A stretch of DNA of 5,452 nt, taken from the NCBI GenBank assembly GCA_013361015.1, contig JABWAN010000450.1:1-5452 (forward strand). Reading direction: 5' to 3'. Shown piece after piece: positions 1 to 4,879 of the stretch (position 1 is the first letter of the stretch; the number at the start of each line of letters is the position of its first letter). The position numbers and the translations under genes are program-made. The notes beneath the pieces are model-generated. The model saw nothing but the letters and a program-made list of their open reading frames with translations, was not told where the DNA came from and did not search any database. The stretch is from Candidatus Zhuqueibacterota bacterium (GTDB lineage: Bacteria; Zhuqueibacterota; Zhuqueibacteria; Zhuqueibacterales; Zhuqueibacteraceae).

Positions 1-916
1 ATTCGGGCAGCGCGTTGATCACGGTCTCCGCCACTTGCAACGTGCTGGCGCGGGTTTGCTTGACGACGCCCATGCCGGTGGTGGGCTTGCCATTCCAGCG
101 CACCGCGGTGCGCTCGTCCTGCGCGCCGAGCGTGACTTCGGCAACATCGCCGAGACGCACCAATTCATTGCCGGCTTGTTTGACGATGATCGCGGCAAAT
201 TCTTCCGGCGTGGCTAAGTCGCCGCGTGTGCGTACGGTGAATTCACGATTCTCACCTTCGACGCGGCCCGCCGGGATTTCCGCGTTTTCGTTGCGGATGG
301 CGCTTTCGATATCCTGCGGCGTCAAACCACGCGCGGCCATGCGCTGTGAATCCAGCCAAACGCGCATGGCATAGCGGCGCTCGCCGCCCATGAAAATCGA
401 ACCGACGCCGGGCAAACGCAACAAGCGTTCTTTGAGAATGCGCTCCGCAGCATCGGTCAATTCGAGATTGTTGTGCCGGTCGCTGATTAGCGCCAGCCAC
501 ATGATCGGTTGCGCATTCACATCGATTTTTTGAATGATGGGATCATCCGCTTCGCGCGGCAGCAAACCGCGCACGCTGGCGACGCGATCACGCACGTCGT
601 TAGCGGCTTGATCGACGTCGCGATCCAACTCAAACGTGATGGTGATTACCGAGCCTTGTTCCTGGCTGGAAGAGGTGATTGTCTTCACGCCCTCGATCGT
701 GGAAAGCTGTTCTTCCAAAATATCGGTGATTTCCGTTTCGATGACGTTCGGGCTGGCGCCACGATATAATGTGGTGACGGAAACCACCGGCGGGTCGATG
801 TCGGGATACTCGCGCACCGGCAATTGCGTAAATGCCACCATGCCGAAGATGATGATGACAAGACTCATCACCGTCGCGAGCACCGGGCGCTTTATTGAGA
901 TTTCGCTGAGCTTCAT
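1..916 (-). CDS. RND-family efflux transporter permease (AcrB/MexB-like, HAE1 type), N-terminal part
   Basis: Reading from ATG 916-914 towards the left edge gives 305 residues without a stop, and the gene runs off the window. The family consists of inner-membrane proton-driven pumps of about 1000-1050 residues, so roughly the first 30% is present. Seen: the cytoplasmic start with K9-R10-P11, a first membrane helix at about residues 12-32, then the hallmark LPVREYPDIDPP at 32-43 and the porter-domain signature YRGASP at 51-56, followed by a PN1/PN2-like region (V-D-Q-A-A-N-D-V-R-D-R-V and L-P-G-V-G-S). These match AcrB at the same positions. A GGAG at 923-926 sits 6 bases before the ATG, which supports this start. 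The TM4 proton-relay aspartates lie outside the window, so pump activity cannot be confirmed here. It lies downstream of the adaptor gene on the same strand, and together they should form an efflux pump. The substrate is unknown. The family is clear; the subfamily is less sure. Confidence 0.95.
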   Translation of the reverse strand, partial: MKLSEISIKRPVLATVMSLVIIIFGMVAFTQLPVREYPDIDPPVVSVTTLYRGASPNVIETEITDILEEQLSTIEGVKTITSSSQEQGSVITITFELDRDVDQAANDVRDRVASVRGLLPREADDPIIQKIDVNAQPIMWLALISDRHNNLELTDAAERILKERLLRLPGVGSIFMGGERRYAMRVWLDSQRMAARGLTPQDIESAIRNENAEIPAGRVEGENREFTVRTRGDLATPEEFAAIIVKQAGNELVRLGDVAEVTLGAQDERTAVRWNGKPTTGMGVVKQTRASTLQVAETVINALPE

Positions 917-922
917 TATTGT

Positions 923-926
923 CTCC
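923..926 (-). promoter_or_regulatory. Ribosome binding site of the RND transporter gene
   Basis: GGAG on the minus strand, 6 bases upstream of the ATG at 916-914. The spacing is close to ideal and fixes the start of the transporter. The resulting protein begins as RND pumps do, a few residues before the first membrane helix. Confidence 0.7.
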
Positions 927-977
927 GCAAAGAATATTCAAATGACAGAAAAATGAATCGCAGAAAAAAGCTCCCTT

Positions 978-988
978 CCGCTTCGCGG
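978..988. repeat. Small inverted repeat CCGC-TTC-GCGG
   Basis: A 4-bp stem (978-981 with 985-988) around a 3-base loop. On the minus strand it is followed, eight bases further on, by six T (plus-strand A at 964-969). It could be a poor terminator after the adaptor gene, but the T run is not adjacent to the stem, so this call is weak. Its core CCGC-NNN-GCGG recurs in the hairpin at 1007-1023. Confidence 0.3.
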
Positions 989-1006
989 CAGATCAAATAT
1001 GTCATG

Positions 1007-1023
1007 ATTCCGCGCAGCGGAAT
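1007..1023. repeat. Perfect 7-bp inverted repeat, hairpin
   Basis: ATTCCGC (1007-1013) and GCGGAAT (1017-1023) are perfect inverted copies around the loop GCA. It is not followed by a T run in either direction, so it does not look like an intrinsic terminator. A REP-like hairpin, an mRNA stability element between adaptor and pump, or a dimeric protein-binding site are possible. The sequence does not decide between them. Confidence 0.45.
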
Positions 1024-1086
1024 GCTTACAAGCGTTATTTCTCTGTGCGCCATTTTTCTGCTCTGCTATGCTAGTACACGCCGCCT

Positions 1087-1105
1087 CTTTGCAAAAAAAG
1101 CAAAG
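1087..1105. repeat. Inverted repeat CTTTGC-A7-GCAAAG
   Basis: A perfect 6-bp stem (1087-1092 with 1100-1105) encloses seven A residues on the plus strand, which are seven T when read with the genes. The T run is in the loop, not after the stem, so it is not a standard terminator. It partly overlaps the palindrome AAAGGCCTTT (1102-1111). Confidence 0.35.
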
Positions 1106-1219
1106 GCCTTTTCAAATGGATAAAAGAACCCAGATGAATAAGCTTCAACAGTTGGGTGCTTCTCTCCGTTGGAGCTTTTCTTTTGGGTTGCGGCTCGACC
1201 GCGTTGGGATATTGCCAAT

Positions 1220-2302
1220 TTAGTTTTGCGGTGGCGCTGCTGAAATCGGCATCACCTTCGCGCCGGGGAAAAGTTTTTGATGCCCCGCGGCCACGACCAT
1301 CGTCCCGGCGGCGAGACCATTAAGCACCTCGACGTTTTCGCGCATGCGTGTGCCGAGTTCGACCGGCGTTCTCGCCACCGTGCTGTCAGCTTGAATGACA
1401 AAGACGAGTGCTTGGTTGCCTTCAACAAAAACCGCCTCGCTGGGAATGACCAACGCATTTTCACGCTCGCCCAAAACGACGGTGACGTTGGCCGACATGC
1501 CCGGGCGAAACTTGCCGCCGGGATTGTTAAGGCGCGCGATGATTTTCACACGTCGTGTGGCTTGATCAACGATGGGTTCGATCACCTCAACCTTTCCGGT
1601 CAAAGCCACATCCGCATATGCGGTCGTGGTCACTTTGACCTCCGCACCACGCTGCAAACTGGAATAATAGCGCTCCGGGGCAGAGAAGTTGATGCGGAGT
1701 TGATCGATCTGCGCTAAGTCCGTAATCGCCGAACCCGCGCGCACAAACGCGCCCGGGCTTACGCGTCGCGAACCTACAATGCCGGCAAACGGCGCAACGA
1801 TGCGAGTCTTTTGCAAACGCGCGCGAATCACGGCAAGATCAGCTTCCGCAACTTTCAGCGCCGCAGCCGCGTCGTCGAGAGTTTGGGCCGCGCCCAGGCC
1901 TTCGTCGGTGATGGTTTTAATACGGTCGAACGTAACTTTTCTTTGCTCGAGGAGGGCTAGCGCTCTCGTCTCTTCTGCGCGCAATTGCGTATCATCCAAC
2001 TGTGCGATCATGCCGCCTTTGGCAATCGTCTGGCCCTCGCGAAACGGCAGGCTGACCACCAATGCATCCATTTCGGAAACGACGGTAATCGCATCTTCCG
2101 CTTCGATCGTGCCCACGGCTTCGAACGGATCGATGACGGCCTTTTGTGTCACCGTCGCCGTCTCAACGGGCATGGGAGGCATTTGAAAACCGCCGCCCTG
2201 TGCCTGCTGCTGCGAACAACCAGCCAACGCTAGCGCCAAGATGAGCAGCGTTCCGGAAATGAGTCTCCTGCTTCTCTTCGTATATCTCAACCGAGGTGTC
2301 AT
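1220..2302 (-). CDS. Periplasmic adaptor (membrane fusion protein) of an RND efflux pump, lipoprotein
   Basis: A 360-residue protein of the HlyD/AcrA-type adaptor family, which bridges an RND pump and an outer-membrane channel. Seen: a basic start (R4 to R13), a hydrophobic stretch and the lipobox LAGC ending at C29, so it should be lipidated and anchored by its N-terminus. Next come a Gln/Gly/Pro linker (about 30-45), the first half of the lipoyl domain (about 70-105), an alpha-hairpin (about 106-165), the second lipoyl half with IVAPFAGIVG (168-177), a beta-barrel domain, and a membrane-proximal part with RPGMSANV and LVIPSEAVF. The length is usual for the family. At the hairpin tip the R-x3-L-x6-S docking motif reads R127, I131, A138. 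The start is the only Met before the lipobox; AAGGG at 2314-2318 lies 11 bases upstream, a rather long spacing. The pump gene follows after 303 bases. The substrate cannot be inferred. Confidence 0.95.
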   Translation of the reverse strand: MTPRLRYTKRSRRLISGTLLILALALAGCSQQQAQGGGFQMPPMPVETATVTQKAVIDPFEAVGTIEAEDAITVVSEMDALVVSLPFREGQTIAKGGMIAQLDDTQLRAEETRALALLEQRKVTFDRIKTITDEGLGAAQTLDDAAAALKVAEADLAVIRARLQKTRIVAPFAGIVGSRRVSPGAFVRAGSAITDLAQIDQLRINFSAPERYYSSLQRGAEVKVTTTAYADVALTGKVEVIEPIVDQATRRVKIIARLNNPGGKFRPGMSANVTVVLGERENALVIPSEAVFVEGNQALVFVIQADSTVARTPVELGTRMRENVEVLNGLAAGTMVVAAGHQKLFPGAKVMPISAAPPQN

Positions 2303-2337
2303 GCTAGATTTTACCCTTCTTTTAAAAGATACTGTGC

Positions 2338-2395
2338 ATCACTGCTCAGGCATGCGGCGGCTTGTTTCTTCGGCCCGTGTGCAGTGCGCAGTGAT
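2338..2395. promoter_or_regulatory. Inverted repeat in the adaptor promoter region (candidate operator)
   Basis: The 105-base space between the OsmC gene and the adaptor gene holds perfect 8-bp inverted copies, ATCACTGC at 2338-2345 and GCAGTGAT at 2388-2395, with 42 bases between them. A third partial copy, GCAGTG, is at 2381-2386. Repeated half-sites upstream of an efflux operon are what a local repressor (for example of the TetR or MarR type) would use. However, no such regulator is in the window and the spacing is long for one dimer. I could not pick a convincing -35/-10 pair here. Confidence 0.3.
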
Positions 2396-2407
2396 TTACA
2401 GAACAAT

Positions 2408-2833
2408 TCAATTTTCAAATGTGATGTGCAAGGTAAAGTCAGCCTTGAGCGCACGCGAGATAATGCAAGTGTTCATCGCGTCCGCGGCAATCTCGTCGAA
2501 TTTCGTGCGCTCAATGCCTGGCACTTTGGCCGTAAGCTCGAGATGAATCGTCGTGATCGTCCACGCGCCCTGGACCTGTTCGAGAGTCAAATTCGCGCGC
2601 GTGCTCAATCTTTCCGGATTAAAACCCGCGGCGCTCACTTTTGCCGAGACCGACATGGTGAAGCAGCCCGCATGCGCCGCGGCAATCAATTCTTCGGGAT
2701 TCGTGCCCGTACCCGACTCAAAGCGGCCGGTGAAAGAATACGGCGTTTCTTGCAGCACTCCGCTTTGCGTGGTGAGCGTGCCCTTGCCTTCTTTCAAAGT
2801 GCCTTGCCAAACGGCGGAAGAGTGACGTTTCAT
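2408..2833 (-). CDS. osmC: OsmC-type organic hydroperoxide reductase (peroxiredoxin-like)
   Basis: A 141-residue protein of normal length for OsmC, which reduces organic hydroperoxides in the cytoplasm through a pair of cysteines. It aligns with E. coli OsmC nearly end to end: AVWQGTLKEGKGT (7-19), the Arg of the active site at R37, TNPEELIAAAHAGCF (44-58) with the first redox Cys C57 and Glu47/Glu48, KVPGIE (103-108), and the second Cys C123. Around C123 the usual C-P-V-S reads C-I-I-S. The open frame continues 32 codons further upstream, but ATG 2833-2831 is preferred because AAAAGGAG sits 6 bases before it and the protein then starts like known OsmC. It is a separate unit from the upstream gene (198-base gap) and lies 105 bases before the efflux adaptor. 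OsmC versus the close Ohr subfamily was judged from the N-terminal and TNPEEL sequence; OsmC fits better. Confidence 0.93.
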   Translation of the reverse strand: MKRHSSAVWQGTLKEGKGTLTTQSGVLQETPYSFTGRFESGTGTNPEELIAAAHAGCFTMSVSAKVSAAGFNPERLSTRANLTLEQVQGAWTITTIHLELTAKVPGIERTKFDEIAADAMNTCIISRALKADFTLHITFEN

Positions 2834-2839
2834 GTTGTG

Positions 2840-2847
2840 CTCCTTTT
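2840..2847 (-). promoter_or_regulatory. Strong ribosome binding site of the OsmC gene
   Basis: AAAAGGAG on the minus strand, 6 bases before ATG 2833-2831. It decides the start against the longer open frame beginning at 2929. The sequence TATAAC just upstream (2857-2852) resembles a -10 box, but no fitting -35 was found and it would leave almost no leader. Confidence 0.8.
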
Positions 2848-2983
2848 CTTTGTTATAAGCGTTCCACAGCATCGAATTGCTAGCGCGCCCACGCGACACC
2901 TCAAACGCATCATTTTTCTTTTGCGTCATTCGTGTATTTCATGGGCAAAAATTTGAAGCGAGACGGAATTTTCCAGCTCTCAC

Positions 2984-3006
2984 GGGCTTTGTTCAGATGA
3001 AAGCCC
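2984..3006 (-). terminator. Hairpin downstream of the cysteine-rich gene, possible terminator or processing site
   Basis: GGGCTTT (2984-2990) and AAAGCCC (3000-3006) form a perfect 7-bp stem with a 9-base loop, 25 bases beyond the stop of the gene ending at 3032. No T run follows on the minus strand, so intrinsic termination is uncertain. The loop base of the stem (GTTCAG, 2991-2996) can instead pair with CTGAAC at 3025-3030, giving two mutually exclusive structures. Confidence 0.35.
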
Positions 3007-3031
3007 CCACGTCAGTTGCTCCACCTGAACA

Positions 3032-3304
3032 TTACGCGGGAGTCACCTCTGCAGCAGGTTTGCTCTCTTCGATTTCCGGTTTCCCCGCGAGGCCGCAGTA
3101 TCCCAATTTCACCTTCTCATTGTCTTTCGTTACGGAAACCGCGCGCCACATCATGCAATCCGCGGCAATGCAAAAGCAATCCACATCCGGTTTGCCGCTG
3201 CCGATCCGGCGATTAATTGTCGAGACACTGTCTTCATAACGCCGTACCGCAGAGATCGCAAAAGGGCACCATTTGGTTTTCGCATCTTTTTCGGAGAGGA
3301 GCAT
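3032..3304 (-). CDS. Small cysteine-rich conserved hypothetical protein
   Basis: A 90-residue protein of unknown function. It has no signal peptide or membrane segment, so it is likely cytoplasmic. Five cysteines are placed in conserved-looking contexts: K-W-C13-P-F near the start, C43-F-C45-x4-C50 followed by M-M-W-R, and G-Y-C70-G-L-A-G. The tail (about 77-90) is Glu/Pro/Ala rich and probably disordered. From memory, small proteins with the same WCPF, C-x4-CMxW and GYCG blocks occur in bacteria and phages as unnamed proteins; this is recollection and was not searched. The pattern suggests binding of zinc or an iron-sulfur cluster, which is inference. AAGGA lies 5 bases before ATG 3304-3302, supporting the start. 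It begins 26 bases after the DinB-like gene and is probably the last gene of that cluster, since a 198-base gap follows. Confidence 0.8.
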   Translation of the reverse strand: MLLSEKDAKTKWCPFAISAVRRYEDSVSTINRRIGSGKPDVDCFCIAADCMMWRAVSVTKDNEKVKLGYCGLAGKPEIEESKPAAEVTPA

Positions 3305-3330
3305 ATCTTTCCTTCTATCGCAGTCGCAGC

Positions 3331-3894
3331 TCAGGAGGCCACGCGTTCGGCGTGCGATTGCGGCCTCGCCGCATGGCGTATTATTTTTTCGATCTGTCGC
3401 ACATGATGCTCAAAGTGCGCTTGCATAAAGATGAGCATCTGCTGGACCGTGAGCAATCCACCAATGGGATGGCGATAGAGCGACAATTGCAACATTTCCG
3501 GGGTGACGCGTTCGAGCAATTCGTGCAGCTTGTGCCGCTGAGTTTCCCACTGCACTTGCAAGTCGCTCAACGCCACTTCCGGCGTGGGCAAAATGAGCGG
3601 GCTGGGCGCTTTGAATTTTAGTGGCGCGCGCAAAGCCCACGTCATAAGCGTGGAGCGCAAACCCGCGCTCCAGCTCGCCTTCCGCAAAGTCGTAACTTGA
3701 TCGAGCTTCTTTCCAAGATAGGCAACCGAAAGACTTTCAGCTAAAATGAGATGGTGCACGATCTCGCCGATCGACCAGGTTTGCGGCGCAACACGGAAGC
3801 GCAATTGCTCCACGGACGATTGCGCGAGCCGTTGCTGCAATGCGCTGCGAGTGCTCTCAAGGTGTTGGAACCTACGTAACAAAACTGCCAGCAT
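3331..3894 (-). CDS. DinB-like four-helix-bundle protein (DinB/YfiT superfamily)
   Basis: A 187-residue protein of the DinB/YfiT fold, a four-helix bundle that usually binds a divalent metal through three histidines. Members include thiol transferases (bacillithiol- or mycothiol-dependent) and many proteins of unknown role. Seen: W40-S-I-G-E-I-V-H-H-L-x3-E, the typical helix-2 block with H48 as first ligand, and H160-F-E-H-H164 (HxxxH) near the end as second and third ligands. A variable middle lies between them. The open frame starts with GTG at 3909, but ATG 3894-3892 is preferred because GGGAG (3903-3907) stands 8 bases before it. It follows the HEAT-repeat gene by 16 bases and precedes the cysteine-rich gene by 26 bases, so the three are probably co-transcribed. 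The substrate is unknown. Confidence 0.85.
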   Translation of the reverse strand: MLAVLLRRFQHLESTRSALQQRLAQSSVEQLRFRVAPQTWSIGEIVHHLILAESLSVAYLGKKLDQVTTLRKASWSAGLRSTLMTWALRAPLKFKAPSPLILPTPEVALSDLQVQWETQRHKLHELLERVTPEMLQLSLYRHPIGGLLTVQQMLIFMQAHFEHHVRQIEKIIRHAARPQSHAERVAS

Positions 3895-3902
3895 AGAACC
3901 CG

Positions 3903-3907
3903 CTCCC
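3903..3907 (-). promoter_or_regulatory. Ribosome binding site choosing the DinB-like start
   Basis: GGGAG on the minus strand, 8 bases before ATG 3894-3892. It falls inside the coding part if the upstream GTG (3909-3907) were used, and no good ribosome binding site precedes that GTG. The ATG start is therefore preferred, removing five residues. Confidence 0.6.
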
Positions 3908-3910
3908 ACA

Positions 3911-4429
3911 TTAAGCCGTGTCCAACTTCGCCAACAACTTTTTGCCGCGGCTCTTCATTGCCGGACTGCCGGCGCGTGTCAGTTTTTTGAGTTGTTTGAT
4001 TATGTCCGGGCGCAATTCTTCATCGCGCTCGGCAATATCCGCCAAGGCTTGCATCGCGAAGGTTTTGACGATCCGGCTTTCGTCCGTAAGATATTGCGTG
4101 AGCATTTTGAAGACAGTGCGCCGCTCGCGTTTGTTCAAATCCAACCGCGAGAACATTTGCGCCGCGTGCCAACGCACTTCTTGCTGCTCGAGGCACGCGA
4201 CTTGTTTTAGCAGTTTTGCCTTAAATGGCGCGAGCAACTCTGGCCACTGCGCCGTTACCTTTTCCACTACGTCGGCGCAGCGCATCCGAAGGAGCGGATC
4301 GCCGCTCAACATGCCGTCAAAGACCGCGCTTAAACGCGCGGGGTCGGCAAGCACGAGCGCAACAACTTCTTCCGATTTGCCGATGGAGCGCCGATCTCCG
4401 CCTGCCAGTTTTTGGAGCAGAACACTCAT
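3911..4429 (-). CDS. HEAT-repeat (armadillo-like) protein of unknown function
   Basis: A 172-residue all-helical protein. After a short head, GGDRRSIGKSEEVV (10-23), paired amphipathic helices repeat about every 30-37 residues: near 33-57 (D-P-L-L-R-M-R-C-A-D-V-V-E-K), 69-96 (Q-E-V-R-W-H-A-A-Q-M), 103-133 (S-R-I-V-K-T-F-A-M-Q-A-L-A-D) and 139-168 (S-P-A-M-K-S-R-G-K-K-L-L). The recurring D-x-x-x-R-x-x-A-x-x pattern is typical of HEAT repeats (COG1413-like), which serve as protein-binding scaffolds. No enzyme motif, signal peptide or membrane helix is seen. The start is ATG 4429-4427. The frame is open for 112 more codons upstream, but those overlap the DUF5519 gene in another frame and do not look like protein. 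No clear ribosome binding site precedes the ATG. It lies 58 bases after the DUF5519 gene and 16 before the DinB-like gene. Confidence 0.82.
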   Translation of the reverse strand: MSVLLQKLAGGDRRSIGKSEEVVALVLADPARLSAVFDGMLSGDPLLRMRCADVVEKVTAQWPELLAPFKAKLLKQVACLEQQEVRWHAAQMFSRLDLNKRERRTVFKMLTQYLTDESRIVKTFAMQALADIAERDEELRPDIIKQLKKLTRAGSPAMKSRGKKLLAKLDTA

Positions 4430-4487
4430 AGTTGTTTTGGAAAAGTGACGGTGCGCTGATGCACGCCAATACGCTTGCAGAATGGCG

Positions 4488-4841
4488 CTATTCGGATTTG
4501 TGCGTGTTGCGCAGCCGCTGCTCGCGCGCCAGTTCATACGATTGCCGGAGCAATGCGAGAGCATTTTCAACCTCGGCGGGCGTGCGCAAAAAACAACTCG
4601 CCCAACCACTTTCCGGCAAGATGTGATGTGCTTCGGCGCGGCCCAAACGCACAATTTCCTCGCGCACTTTTTTCGGAAACGGAATATCCACGAGATAATC
4701 ACCATGAACATGGCCAAGCTCGCGCTTGCCCAAACGATACTCCGTGCCGCCGAAGCGATGCGCATGCGCCGTCACCTCCGGCCAAACCATAACCGTCGCG
4801 TGAATCTTTTCAGGCGCATCTTTAACGGACATATTCGTCAT
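4488..4841 (-). CDS. DUF5519 (luciferase-like) family protein
   Basis: A 117-residue protein matching the small DUF5519 family, often annotated 'luciferase' without evidence of light emission; its biochemical role is unknown. Seen in order: W20-P-E-V-T, H28-R-F-G-G (28-32), E34, LGKRELGHVHGD (37-48), the block DIPFP (52-56), a helix with K57-K58-x-R60, then HHILPESGWAS (72-82), and a final helix ending R-Q-S-Y-E-L-A. These blocks span the full family length, so it looks complete. No signal peptide or membrane helix. The start is ATG 4841-4839, with AAAGG just before at a short spacing of 3; Met4 is a possible alternative. It follows the sigma-54 activator gene by 38 bases and heads the row of small genes down to 3032, suggesting one operon. 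The function of the set is not known. Confidence 0.85.
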   Translation of the reverse strand: MTNMSVKDAPEKIHATVMVWPEVTAHAHRFGGTEYRLGKRELGHVHGDYLVDIPFPKKVREEIVRLGRAEAHHILPESGWASCFLRTPAEVENALALLRQSYELAREQRLRNTHKSE

Positions 4842-4879
4842 TTACCTTTCGCATCACCTGCTGAGAAGGCAATCGGTAT

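Larger units (their letters stand above)
917..1219. other. 303-base non-coding gap between adaptor and RND pump genes
   Basis: I see no credible gene here on either strand. Frames are short and broken, and the sequence is richer in A and T than the flanking genes. It holds several small inverted repeats (978-988, 1007-1023, 1087-1105). It also has runs of A on the plus strand at 964-969 and 1093-1099, which are T runs in the direction of transcription. No clean hairpin-plus-T-run terminator and no convincing sigma-70 or sigma-54 promoter could be picked by eye. MFP and RND genes are normally almost adjacent, so this leader may carry a separate promoter, an RNA control element or mRNA-processing signals. 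That is inference only. Confidence 0.6.

Noticed and set aside
1127..1189. AACCCA/TGGGTT pairing as a terminator after the adaptor gene
   Set aside because: The stem is 6 bp across about 50 bases, with no stable core and only a short T stretch (CTTTTA) after it.
2852..2880. TATAAC as -10 box of an OsmC promoter
   Set aside because: No -35 at a suitable distance, and transcription would begin inside the ribosome binding site.
2905..2926. ACGCA/TGCGT inverted repeat in the 198-base gap before OsmC
   Set aside because: Only 5 bp with a 12-base loop, expected by chance; no associated signal.
2834..2929. 32-codon N-terminal extension of the OsmC protein
   Set aside because: The extension has no similarity to OsmC starts, while a strong ribosome binding site and the usual protein length support ATG 2833.
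15..3621. Many plus-strand open frames of 60 to 190 codons opposite the genes (for example 2384-2956, 1277-1717, 3217-3621)
   Set aside because: They lie antisense to genes with clear family motifs, have atypical Arg/His/Cys-rich composition and no ribosome binding sites; they are by-products of codon bias.
4430..4765. Upstream 112-codon extension of the HEAT-repeat frame
   Set aside because: It overlaps the well-supported DUF5519 gene on the same strand in another frame, is rich in Arg, Cys and Ser without repeat pattern, and has no start closer than its far end; ATG 4429 is preferred.
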